This document shows positions 1 through 6,673 of a stretch of DNA of 6,673 bases, piece after piece. The DNA is from Deltaproteobacteria bacterium (lineage in GTDB: Bacteria; Desulfobacterota; UBA8473). A model generated the notes under the pieces. The model saw nothing but the letters and a program-made list of their open reading frames with translations, did not search any database and was not told the origin of the DNA. The stretch is from assembly GCA_030621455.1 (NCBI GenBank), contig JAUXHQ010000112.1, positions 1 to 6,673 on the forward strand. Direction: 5' to 3'. How positions within the stretch are numbered: position 1 is the stretch's first letter; the number at the start of each line of letters is the position of its first letter. Both the position numbers and the translations under genes were made by a program.

Positions 1-165
<165 letters not shown>

Positions 166-203
166 ATGTCGGATCAACCGACTCTGATGCGAAACTGAGG
201 GCC

Positions 204-210
204 AAGGAGG
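204..210 (+). promoter_or_regulatory. Shine-Dalgarno sequence of ftsL
   Basis: AAGGAGG ends four bases before the GTG at 215. It is the strongest ribosome binding site in the window and fixes the non-ATG start of ftsL. No good alternative start lies upstream in that frame, because an in-frame TGA occurs at 185-187. The 49-base gap from the rsmH stop to this start shows no clear terminator or promoter. Confidence 0.8.
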
Positions 211-214
211 TTTC

Positions 215-535
215 GTGGAAAGAATTATTGCCGGGAGGCCGTCGCGTTATAAAAATTGGCTGACAGGAAAATCCAGGCTAACGTTAACCTATGTCATAAG
301 TACGATTTTCGTGGTAGTCTTTTTATTATTTTACGTATGGTGCCGCAATCAGGTTGTTAAGTCGGGCTATGAGATTGGCCGGGAAAACAAGGCGAATACA
401 GAACTTTTCCAGTTGAACAAGAAACTGAAATTGGAGGTCGCTACCCTCAAATCTCCACATTATATCGAGAGAATAGCGAGAAGAGACCTAGGACTGACGT
501 CACCGAAACCAAACCAAATCATCATAATAAAATGA
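215..535 (+). CDS. ftsL: cell division protein FtsL
   Basis: This is a 106-residue bitopic membrane protein of the divisome. A basic cytoplasmic N-terminus (residues 1-21) is followed by one membrane segment (about 22-42), then a periplasmic helix likely to form a coiled coil (about 45-80). The FtsL-like motif SPHYIERIARRDLGL lies at 80-94, with a short hydrophobic tail after it. Length and architecture fit the FtsL family, which is poorly conserved in sequence. In characterised bacteria FtsL joins FtsB and FtsQ and activates the FtsW-FtsI septal peptidoglycan synthase. The start is GTG at 215, supported by AAGGAGG four bases upstream. The stop overlaps the ftsI start (ATGA, 532-535), implying coupled translation with its functional partner. 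The position between rsmH and ftsI strongly supports the call. FtsB has a similar fold but is usually encoded elsewhere. Confidence 0.9.
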   Translation: MERIIAGRPSRYKNWLTGKSRLTLTYVISTIFVVVFLLFYVWCRNQVVKSGYEIGRENKANTELFQLNKKLKLEVATLKSPHYIERIARRDLGLTSPKPNQIIIIK

Positions 536-2508
536 ACGACAAATCAAAAAAATGGCTGAAGCTTAGAATACTTCTTGTCTTGATGGGTTTTGTCCTAGTG
601 ACGATCACTATTTCAGCCAAGGCTTATCAACTTCATGTACTTAGAAATGAAGAGCTAAGTGAACTTGCCAATAGACAACAGAAAAGAGGCATACCTGTGG
701 CGCCCAACAGGGGGGCCATATATGATCGTAACAGGGAAGATCTGGCAGTAAGCATAGATGTAGATTCCATATACGCTGAACCACGGAAGATAACGAATGC
801 ATCTGAATACGCCGGAAAACTCTCGCCAATCCTGGGGATGAGTGAAAAGGCGCTCAAAAGGAAATTTGCCCTCAATAGACACTTCACCTGGATTAAGAGA
901 AGGATAACTCCGGATCAATCCATGAGGGTACAGGACCTGAAACTGGCTAGTGTAGGCTTTGTTAGAGAATCCAAGAGGTTTCATCCGAACCGTGAAACTG
1001 CCGCGAGTATTGTCGGATTTGTAGGGTTGGACCCTAAAGGGTTGGAAGGCCTGGAACTTCAGTACGACGATTATCTCAAAGGAGAGGCTGCGTTTTCGGT
1101 GGTTGAAAGGGATGCCTTGGGAAGGCTCATCTGCAGCAATGGATTAGGCCGGAGGGATGGCTTGACGGGTAATGATTTGATACTCACCATAGACAAGACG
1201 ATTCAATATTTAGCGGAAGAAGAACTGAAGAAAGGGATGATCAAGGCCAAGGCAAAACGCGGGATTGTTATCGTAATGGATCCTCGAAATGGCCAATTGT
1301 TGGCGGTTGCCATTTATCCGCAGTTTAACCCCAACTGCTTCTGGGAGTATCCCGCCTCTGCGTGGAGGAACAGGGCAATTACGGACAGTTTTGAGCCGGG
1401 TTCAACTTTTAAGGTCTTTTTGTTGGCAGCATCATTGGAAGAAGGCATCGTATCCAGGAACAACATCTTTTTTTGTGAAAACGGACGCTACCGTGTCGGC
1501 AAAGAAACTGTCCACGATATTCATCCCCATGCCTGGCTCAGTGTGAAAAACATTGTAAAAGTTTCTAGTAACATAGGTGCCGGCAAGATAGGAGAGGAAC
1601 TGGGAAAGAAAAAGCTTTACCTCTACATACGGAAGTTCGGTTTCGGAAAAAAGACGGGCATTGACTTGCCCGGGGAAACCCAGGGTCTGGTTCGGCCCTG
1701 TGATAAATGGTCCAGAATTGCTGTTGATACAATCTCTTTTGGTCAGGGAATATCTGTCTCAGCTATCCAGTTGATAACAGGGTTGTCTGTTATTGCAAAC
1801 AAGGGCCGTTTAATGAAACCATACGTTGTGAAACGGATTGTTAATCCCGGAGGAACGGTAATTAAGGAGTTTAAGCCTCAGGTAGTTGGGAGAGTCATAT
1901 CCGAGGAGACAGCTAAAGAGGTTACGTACATATTGAAAAGCACAGTCCTGAAGGGGGGGACAGGTACGACGGCTTCCCTGGATGGCTATGAAGTAGCCGG
2001 CAAGACCGGAACAGCTCAAAAGGCCGACCTATCGTCGGGTGGCTATTTGAAGAACAAGTATGTCGCATCGTTTATGGGATTTGTCCCCGCTGATGATCCT
2101 GTTGTGGCAATACTGGTTGTAATCGATGAACCAAGTGGTAATTACTATGGAGGACAGACGGCTGCACCGGTATTCAAGACAATTGCAGAGAGAACGCTGC
2201 ATTATCTGGATGTTTTACCCACCAAAGCAGTTGCACGACGGAGTGCCACCCCTTCAAAGAAAGGGTATGGCAGTCGGAAGTCACAGAATCTGAAGGTCAA
2301 AGGAAGTTCCGGGACCACTCGATCGAAGCGGTTTGTCATGCCTGATTTTTCCGGGATGAGCATCAGACAGGTACTTCGATTGATGCATGACTCTAAAATA
2401 GATATAAGAATCATCGGAAGCGGTAAGGCGATGGAACAGAGCTTTAGACCCGGAAGTCCGGTGAAGGCCGGGGCAAAGTGCTGGATCAAGTTTCAGCAGC
2501 CCTCATAG
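532..2508 (+). CDS. ftsI: septal peptidoglycan D,D-transpeptidase FtsI (class B PBP) with C-terminal PASTA domain
   Basis: This 658-residue class B penicillin-binding protein is inferred to form 4-3 cross-links in septal peptidoglycan from the periplasmic side. A single N-terminal membrane anchor spans about 11-30. The dimerisation (pedestal) domain begins with the NRGAIYDRN motif (59-67). The transpeptidase domain covers about 240-555 and has all three active-site motifs: STFK with nucleophile Ser291 and Lys294, SSN at 345-347, and KTGT at 491-494. A Ser/Lys/Arg/Gly-rich linker (about 563-600) leads to one complete PASTA domain (about 601-658, starting FVMPDFSGMS). E. coli FtsI is about 70 residues shorter and lacks PASTA; PASTA-bearing forms are familiar in deltaproteobacteria and Gram-positives. 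The ATG overlaps the ftsL stop and has no visible Shine-Dalgarno sequence, so translation is probably coupled. A spore-specific SpoVD-like role is unlikely given the ftsL/dcw context. Confidence 0.95.
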   Translation: MNDKSKKWLKLRILLVLMGFVLVTITISAKAYQLHVLRNEELSELANRQQKRGIPVAPNRGAIYDRNREDLAVSIDVDSIYAEPRKITNASEYAGKLSPILGMSEKALKRKFALNRHFTWIKRRITPDQSMRVQDLKLASVGFVRESKRFHPNRETAASIVGFVGLDPKGLEGLELQYDDYLKGEAAFSVVERDALGRLICSNGLGRRDGLTGNDLILTIDKTIQYLAEEELKKGMIKAKAKRGIVIVMDPRNGQLLAVAIYPQFNPNCFWEYPASAWRNRAITDSFEPGSTFKVFLLAASLEEGIVSRNNIFFCENGRYRVGKETVHDIHPHAWLSVKNIVKVSSNIGAGKIGEELGKKKLYLYIRKFGFGKKTGIDLPGETQGLVRPCDKWSRIAVDTISFGQGISVSAIQLITGLSVIANKGRLMKPYVVKRIVNPGGTVIKEFKPQVVGRVISEETAKEVTYILKSTVLKGGTGTTASLDGYEVAGKTGTAQKADLSSGGYLKNKYVASFMGFVPADDPVVAILVVIDEPSGNYYGGQTAAPVFKTIAERTLHYLDVLPTKAVARRSATPSKKGYGSRKSQNLKVKGSSGTTRSKRFVMPDFSGMSIRQVLRLMHDSKIDIRIIGSGKAMEQSFRPGSPVKAGAKCWIKFQQPS

Positions 2509-2538
2509 ATCATCCTTTATGATGAAGACGTGTATTCA

Positions 2539-4083
2539 ATGAAACTCGATGATTTGATCGAAACAATAGAGAAAAAAGAGGTTATAGGAGAGAGATCATT
2601 AGATGTGGCCGGTATCTCGTATAATTCAAAAGAGATAGATAGAGGCTTTCTATTTGTTGCCATAGCGGGAAGCAGGTTTGACGGCCATGGTTTTATCGAC
2701 GAGGCCATTGCTAAAGGCGCTGCCGTTCTTGTTGTGGAGGATACGCCGAAGGAGAGGGAAGGCGTTACCGTGGTCTCTGTTCCGGATTCCAGGCTGGCGC
2801 TGGCTCAGATTTCCGCTCAGTTTTATGGCCATCCGTCTTCTGAAGTTACATTGATAGGTATCACCGGCACGAACGGAAAAACCACCACTGCCTATCTTAT
2901 TGAGTCTATCTTCAAAGCGGCAGGTTTGAAGACCGGGGTCATAGGTACGATAAACTATCGCTATGGGGACAGATTAATCCCGGCATCCGTAACCACACCG
3001 GAGTCCCTTGACTTCCAGAGGATATTGAGTGAGATGGTGGAAGATGGGGTCACGTCTGTTGTTGCGGAGGTTTCTTCTCATGCACTCGATTTGAAGCGGG
3101 TGGATTCCATCCGGTTTAATGCGGGCGTATTTACGAATTTCACCCAAGACCATCTGGACTATCACAAGACCATGGAGAATTACTTCAATTGCAAGTCCAG
3201 GCTTTTCAACGAGCTTCTGCCTGGAGGCAACAACGGAAGGGGCTCGCATGCCATAATAAACGCGGATGACCCTTCGGGCAAGAGACTTGCAAAGGTCACG
3301 ACCGCAAATATCGTCTATTACGGGGTTAGAAACAAGGCCCACATTTTCCCTGAAGATGCTCAGCTCTCTTTAGATGGCATATCTGCTGAGATTAAGACTC
3401 CTGTGGGTAGTTACAAGGCGAGATCCCCTCTCATCGGAGAGTTTAATCTCTACAATATTCTGGCTGCTACAGGCGTAGGGGTGAGCCAGAACATATCATT
3501 GGAGCATATAAAGGCCGGGATAGAGAATCTGGACAGGGTCCCCGGTAGATTTGAAAGGATAGGGAACAGGGAAGGCATTAATGTGGTGGTTGACTATGCC
3601 CACACCAGTGATGCCTTGGAAAGAACCCTGACAACCTTGAAGCGCCTTTCAACAGGGAGGATACTTACTGTTTTTGGATGCGGTGGAGATCGGGACAGGC
3701 TCAAAAGGCCCATCATGGGGGCTGTGTCCGGAAAATACAGCAACCTGTCCATAATAACATCGGATAACCCGCGAACAGAAGATCCCAGGGTCATAATTCG
3801 GGAAATAGAAGAAGGGATTAAAAAGTTGGGGATAAGGGAACACTCTTCCACCGATTCAAACTTGAATTGTTATCAGAAAGGATACATAACCTTTGTCGAC
3901 CGCCGTGAGGCAATAAAGTTTGCCATTAGTATGGCAGGGCCTCAGGACACTGTTCTGATCGCTGGAAAAGGCCATGAGGATTATCAGATTCTGGGGCATA
4001 GAAAGAGCCCCTTCGATGATAGGGAAGTGGCGAGAAACGCCATAGCAGAAAGAGGAAAGAGAGTATCCTCCCGCAATGGATGA
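2539..4083 (+). CDS. murE: UDP-N-acetylmuramoyl-L-alanyl-D-glutamate--2,6-diaminopimelate ligase MurE
   Basis: This cytoplasmic Mur ligase adds meso-diaminopimelate to UDP-MurNAc-L-Ala-D-Glu using ATP. It has 514 residues counted from ATG 2539. The N-terminal UDP-binding domain comes first (FVAIAGSRFDGH, about 39-50). The ATP-binding P-loop GTNGKTTT is at 110-117, and EVSSHALDLKRV and NFTQDHLDYH follow in the central domain. Lys219 in CKSRLF is the likely carbamylated lysine. The C-terminal domain has DNPR at 409-412, the signature of meso-DAP rather than lysine specificity, and GKGHEDYQ near 476-483. An in-frame GTG at 2530 would add three residues, but it has no usable ribosome site, and MKLDDLIE matches the usual MurE N-terminus, so ATG is preferred. 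Neither start has a strong Shine-Dalgarno sequence. It lies 30 bases after ftsI and overlaps murF by 8 bases. Confidence 0.96.
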   Translation: MKLDDLIETIEKKEVIGERSLDVAGISYNSKEIDRGFLFVAIAGSRFDGHGFIDEAIAKGAAVLVVEDTPKEREGVTVVSVPDSRLALAQISAQFYGHPSSEVTLIGITGTNGKTTTAYLIESIFKAAGLKTGVIGTINYRYGDRLIPASVTTPESLDFQRILSEMVEDGVTSVVAEVSSHALDLKRVDSIRFNAGVFTNFTQDHLDYHKTMENYFNCKSRLFNELLPGGNNGRGSHAIINADDPSGKRLAKVTTANIVYYGVRNKAHIFPEDAQLSLDGISAEIKTPVGSYKARSPLIGEFNLYNILAATGVGVSQNISLEHIKAGIENLDRVPGRFERIGNREGINVVVDYAHTSDALERTLTTLKRLSTGRILTVFGCGGDRDRLKRPIMGAVSGKYSNLSIITSDNPRTEDPRVIIREIEEGIKKLGIREHSSTDSNLNCYQKGYITFVDRREAIKFAISMAGPQDTVLIAGKGHEDYQILGHRKSPFDDREVARNAIAERGKRVSSRNG

Positions 4084-5467
4084 GTCCGATTACAAATTCT
4101 CGGCGGCTGAAATCGTGGAGATCACCGGAGGCAGGCTTCTTCAGGGATCATTTTCATCCACCTTCAAGGAAATCTCGACCGATTCTCGGACTATTGGGTC
4201 AGGGGAACTCTTCCTGGCCCTTAAGGGAGAGCACTTCGACGGACACCGGTTTGTCTCCCAAGCATTTGAGAAGGGCGCCCATGGGGCAATAGTGAGGGGA
4301 GACTTTCCAATAGATCAAAGACGGGATGACAAAAGAACGATCATAGCAGTTGAAGACCCGTTGAGGTCCCTGGGTGATCTTGCCCGTTCCTGGAGGATTA
4401 AACACCGTGTTAAGATTGTTGGTGTTACAGGTAGCAATGGAAAGACTACCACCAAAGAGATGATTGGAAGTATTCTGGGAACTCTGTTCAACACTTTGAA
4501 GACAGAAGGAAATTTCAATAACCTGGTGGGCCTTCCGCTGACCCTGTTAAGACTCAGGGAGAGAGATGATGTCGCTGTTCTGGAAATGGGTACAAACACC
4601 AGGTTTGAGATAAAGAGGCTGGCCGAGATTTCTGAACCGGACATAGCGGTTATAACCAACGTAGGGGAGACACACCTTGAGGGTCTCAGAAGTGTGGAAG
4701 AGGTGGCGGAAGAAAAGGGGGATCTTTTCAGGGCTCTTAGGGGAGACGGCGTTGCCGTAATAAATGAAGACGATCCCAGGATTCGCAGAGCCGCTGGTAA
4801 ATGTAAATGCAAAAAGATCCATTTTGGTATGACCAGAGCGGCTGATCTCATGGCAAGGGATGTCTCAATATCCGATGCAGGTACCGTAAAGTTTCGGCTT
4901 TCAAACAGGGGTGGAGATGTTGATGTCGATCTGCCTGTGTACGGGGGCTTCAATGTGTATAACGCTCTGGCAGCTGCCGGGGTTGCCCGGGCTCTTGGCG
5001 TGGGTCTGGATGTCATTAAGACAGGATTGGAGGAGTTTGAACACCTGCCCGGACGCATGGAGGTAATAGAGTCAGATGGATACATAATTGTAAACGATAC
5101 CTATAACTCAAACCCAAATTCTGCGGAGGAAGCACTGCGAACCTTGGTGGGTTTTGAAGGAGAAGGGAGAACAATAGCAGTCCTAGGAGATATGCTGGAG
5201 TTAGGAACGTTTACCCGGCCCGCCCATATTCGCATCGGCGGACTGGTTTCCGGCCTGGGGGTGGACTATCTTTTCACACTTGGGGAGAATGCTGCAGACT
5301 TTGCCCTGGGCGCTTCTCAAACGGGCATGAATGAAGAAAAGATATATATGGAAACCGATCATCAAACGGTGGTATCAAAACTGAGGGGTATTATCCGGAA
5401 AGGGGATCGAATCTTGATCAAGGGTTCGAGGGCCATGAGAATGGAGCGAATCGTAGAGGAACTCTGA
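4076..5467 (+). CDS. murF: UDP-N-acetylmuramoyl-tripeptide--D-alanyl-D-alanine ligase MurF
   Basis: This cytoplasmic Mur ligase adds D-Ala-D-Ala to the UDP-MurNAc-tripeptide made by MurE, the last cytoplasmic peptide step. At 463 residues it has normal length. The N-terminal substrate domain includes [18 protein letters not shown] (34-51). The P-loop GSNGKTTTK is at 119-127. The central domain has EMGTN (170-174) and [10 protein letters not shown] (195-204), with Lys214 in EEKGDLF as the likely modified lysine. The C-terminal domain has [15 protein letters not shown] (340-354), LGDMLELG (370-377) and a closing [15 protein letters not shown], all typical of MurF and distinguishing it from MurE, MurC and MurD. 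Its ATG lies inside the end of murE (8-base overlap). The only nearby purine-rich site, around 4051-4063, is about 12 bases away, so coupling to murE is likely. Some family positions vary (TRFEI where PGEI-like residues are common), with no loss of core motifs. Confidence 0.96.
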   Translation: MDESDYKFSAAEIVEITGGRLLQGSFSSTFKEISTDSRTIGSGELFLALKGEHFDGHRFVSQAFEKGAHGAIVRGDFPIDQRRDDKRTIIAVEDPLRSLGDLARSWRIKHRVKIVGVTGSNGKTTTKEMIGSILGTLFNTLKTEGNFNNLVGLPLTLLRLRERDDVAVLEMGTNTRFEIKRLAEISEPDIAVITNVGETHLEGLRSVEEVAEEKGDLFRALRGDGVAVINEDDPRIRRAAGKCKCKKIHFGMTRAADLMARDVSISDAGTVKFRLSNRGGDVDVDLPVYGGFNVYNALAAAGVARALGVGLDVIKTGLEEFEHLPGRMEVIESDGYIIVNDTYNSNPNSAEEALRTLVGFEGEGRTIAVLGDMLELGTFTRPAHIRIGGLVSGLGVDYLFTLGENAADFALGASQTGMNEEKIYMETDHQTVVSKLRGIIRKGDRILIKGSRAMRMERIVEEL

Positions 5468-5482
5468 GTTAACAACCTTACC

Positions 5483-5487
5483 AGGGG
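5483..5487 (+). promoter_or_regulatory. Shine-Dalgarno sequence that decides the mraY start
   Basis: AGGGG lies eight bases before ATG 5496 but only two bases before the in-frame TTG at 5490. This spacing favours the ATG. The surrounding 28-base murF-mraY gap contains no obvious hairpin terminator or promoter. Confidence 0.65.
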
Positions 5488-5495
5488 TATTGATT

Positions 5496-6572
5496 ATGCT
5501 GTTCCACTTACTGTATCCTCTTCACACCACCTACGCGTCTCTAAATGTCTTCAAGTACATTACCTTCAGGACTATTTACGCGGTTTTGACAGGGTTGCTC
5601 ATAAGTTTTTTTTTGGCCCCCTGGTTCATCAGGAAAGTGAGTTCCCTTGAAATCGGCCAGCAAATACGAGGAGATGGTCCTGCTTCCCATCTTCAGAAGA
5701 GCGGTACGCCTACCATGGGAGGGGTATTGATCCTCTTTGCCCTGACTGTCTCTACCTTGTTGTGGGGAAACCTGACAAATCCCTACATATGGGTGGCCCT
5801 CTTGAGTACCCTGGGGTTTGGTTTAATCGGGTTACTGGACGACTGTAAGAAATTGGCAAAGAGAAACTCTGTGGGTTTGAAAGCCGGATATAAGATGGGG
5901 GGGCAAATACTCATCGGTTTGATTATCGGGTGGTTTCTCTATAGTTATTCGGACTTCAATACCGTCCTCAGTCTTCCCTTTTTCAAAGGTATAACACCTG
6001 ACTTGGGTGTTTTCTATATCCCCTTTGTCATCATTGTGGTTGTGGGCACTTCGAATGCCGTTAATCTGACGGATGGATTGGATGGGTTGGCAATAGGGCC
6101 GATTATGATAGCCGGCGCCACGTATCTTCTCTTTTCCTACTTTGTGGGTCACGTCAAGTTTGCCACTTATTTACAGATACCCTACATAGCGGGGAGCGGC
6201 GAGTTATCAGTTTTTTGTGGCGCCATGGTAGGTGCCAGTATGGGTTTCCTCTGGTATAACACCTATCCGGCACAGATATTTATGGGGGATGTTGGCTCTC
6301 TGGCTCTGGGAGGGGCATTGGCGACAGTGGCGGTAGTCACCAAACAGGAAGTTCTCCTCGCCATTGTGGGTGGGATATTCGTGGTTGAGGCCCTTTCCGT
6401 GATCTTCCAAGTGGGGTCATACAAATTAAGAACGAAACGGATATTTCGAATGGCCCCCATACATCATCACTTTGAGCTAAAGGGTTGGGCAGAGCCCAAG
6501 ATCATTGTGAGGTTTTGGATTATCGCCATAATTCTGGCGCTCGTGGCTATAAGCACGTTGAAACTGAGATAG
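5496..6572 (+). CDS. mraY: phospho-N-acetylmuramoyl-pentapeptide-transferase MraY
   Basis: This polytopic inner-membrane enzyme transfers phospho-MurNAc-pentapeptide from UDP to undecaprenyl phosphate, giving lipid I. It has 358 residues from ATG 5496, normal for the family, and about ten hydrophobic membrane segments. Diagnostic motifs are all present: [13 protein letters not shown] near the N-terminus, GTPTMGG at 70-76, the aspartate pair Asp115-Asp116 in [19 protein letters not shown] at 187-198, [11 protein letters not shown] at 263-273 with Asp265 as the expected Mg-binding residue, and the HHHFE motif at 323-327. The N-terminus MLFHLLYPL matches Gram-negative MraY proteins, and AGGGG eight bases upstream supports this start; TTG 5490 would add two residues. 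A run of nine T residues encodes part of the first membrane segment. It acts directly on the product of the upstream MurE and MurF enzymes. Identification is secure. Confidence 0.97.
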   Translation: MLFHLLYPLHTTYASLNVFKYITFRTIYAVLTGLLISFFLAPWFIRKVSSLEIGQQIRGDGPASHLQKSGTPTMGGVLILFALTVSTLLWGNLTNPYIWVALLSTLGFGLIGLLDDCKKLAKRNSVGLKAGYKMGGQILIGLIIGWFLYSYSDFNTVLSLPFFKGITPDLGVFYIPFVIIVVVGTSNAVNLTDGLDGLAIGPIMIAGATYLLFSYFVGHVKFATYLQIPYIAGSGELSVFCGAMVGASMGFLWYNTYPAQIFMGDVGSLALGGALATVAVVTKQEVLLAIVGGIFVVEALSVIFQVGSYKLRTKRIFRMAPIHHHFELKGWAEPKIIVRFWIIAIILALVAISTLKLR

Positions 6573-6593
6573 GCACCCCTGACACTGGCTGAA

Positions 6594-6621
6594 AGGCAAA
6601 AGGCAGAAGGCAGAAGTAGGA
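6594..6621 (+). repeat. short tandem repeat, 7-base unit AGGCAGA
   Basis: Three consecutive heptamers read AGGCAAA, AGGCAGA and AGGCAGA (6594-6614), followed by a degenerate copy AGTAGGA (6615-6621). They sit in a nearly all-purine stretch of the spacer after mraY. No open reading frame explains them. The role is unknown; the repeat may be a simple sequence expansion with no function. Confidence 0.7.
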
Positions 6622-6632
6622 AGATAAAAATC

Positions 6633-6638
6633 TATAAT
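6633..6638 (+). promoter_or_regulatory. possible isolated -10 element before murD
   Basis: A perfect TATAAT hexamer follows an A-rich stretch in the mraY-murD spacer. No TTGACA-like -35 element lies 16-18 bases upstream, and there is no extended -10 TG. If used, transcription would begin only a few bases before the presumed murD start. Chance occurrence is quite possible. Confidence 0.2.
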
Positions 6639-6652
6639 TATGCAGTAACGGG

Positions 6653-6673
6653 ATGCGGGGGAGAAACTTGATC
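6653..6673 (+). CDS. murD: probable start of MurD (UDP-N-acetylmuramoylalanine--D-glutamate ligase), 5' fragment
   Basis: An ATG at 6653 opens a frame to the window edge, giving MRGRNLI. MurD proteins commonly begin with a short stretch like LKGKKVLVVG leading into the Rossmann glycine motif, so these seven residues fit. murD is also the expected gene after mraY in a dcw cluster. The only other start in this frame is TTG 6668, because an in-frame TAA at 6635-6637 blocks upstream extension. No convincing Shine-Dalgarno sequence precedes the ATG. Seven codons cannot prove identity; the call rests mainly on gene order. Confidence 0.4.

Noticed and set aside
655..984. 109-codon - strand frame inside ftsI (and other overlapping antisense frames there)
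   Set aside because: No family resemblance, no ribosome site considered convincing, and complete overlap with the FtsI dimerisation domain coding sequence.
1953..1959. G7 run in ftsI (and a second G7 run in mraY near 5895-5901) as possible frameshift sites
   Set aside because: Both encode family-consistent residues in the normal frame and the downstream motifs stay in frame. There is no canonical slippery heptamer or stimulatory structure visible.
2614..2640. MurE N-terminal NSK in place of the common DSR motif
   Set aside because: The uridine-contacting serine is kept, and to my recollection YNSK variants occur in MurE from other bacteria, so it is not a sign of altered function.
4315..5085. 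256-codon open frame on the - strand inside murF
   Set aside because: It lies wholly antisense to a strongly supported gene. The translation is Ser/Arg/Leu/Thr-rich without recognisable motifs, as expected from the complement of a conserved gene with moderate GC content.
6573..6600. Possible terminator just after mraY
   Set aside because: No GC-rich inverted repeat followed by a T run is visible, so read-through into the next gene is more likely.

Overview
The window is a compact, one-direction segment of a bacterial division and cell wall (dcw) cluster. In order on the + strand it holds the 3' end of rsmH (mraW), ftsL, ftsI (a class B penicillin-binding protein with a C-terminal PASTA domain), murE, murF, mraY, and probably the first seven codons of murD. 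This is the textbook dcw order. Nothing on the - strand looks like a gene, and no stretch of 300 bases lacks a gene.

The organism is most likely a Gram-negative, meso-diaminopimelate bacterium. MurE carries the DNPR motif of the meso-DAP-adding enzymes, and the RsmH tail and MraY read like proteobacterial proteins. An FtsI ending in one PASTA domain, moderate GC content and this gene order together suggest a deltaproteobacterium (Desulfobacterota-like). That placement is inference from family resemblance, not a database result.

Layout: 1-165 is the RsmH C-terminus. A 49-base gap follows, ending in a strong Shine-Dalgarno sequence for ftsL (GTG start). ftsL and ftsI overlap by ATGA. A 30-base gap precedes murE, whose best start is ATG 2539. 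murE and murF overlap by 8 bases. A 28-base gap with an AGGGG ribosome binding site precedes mraY (ATG 5496). After mraY there is an approximately 80-base purine-rich spacer with a 7-base tandem repeat and an isolated TATAAT, then the presumed murD start at 6653.

How the genes work together: MurE and MurF add meso-DAP and D-Ala-D-Ala to the cytoplasmic UDP-MurNAc peptide. MraY moves the finished phospho-MurNAc-pentapeptide onto undecaprenyl phosphate, giving lipid I. FtsI cross-links septal peptidoglycan in the periplasm, and FtsL is part of the divisome complex that activates it. RsmH methylates 16S rRNA and is a conserved neighbour in dcw clusters. The tight overlaps suggest one polycistronic transcript with translational coupling.

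I found no previously undescribed system. The findings are modest: domain architecture, start-site and coupling details, a T9 tract, and the spacer after mraY.
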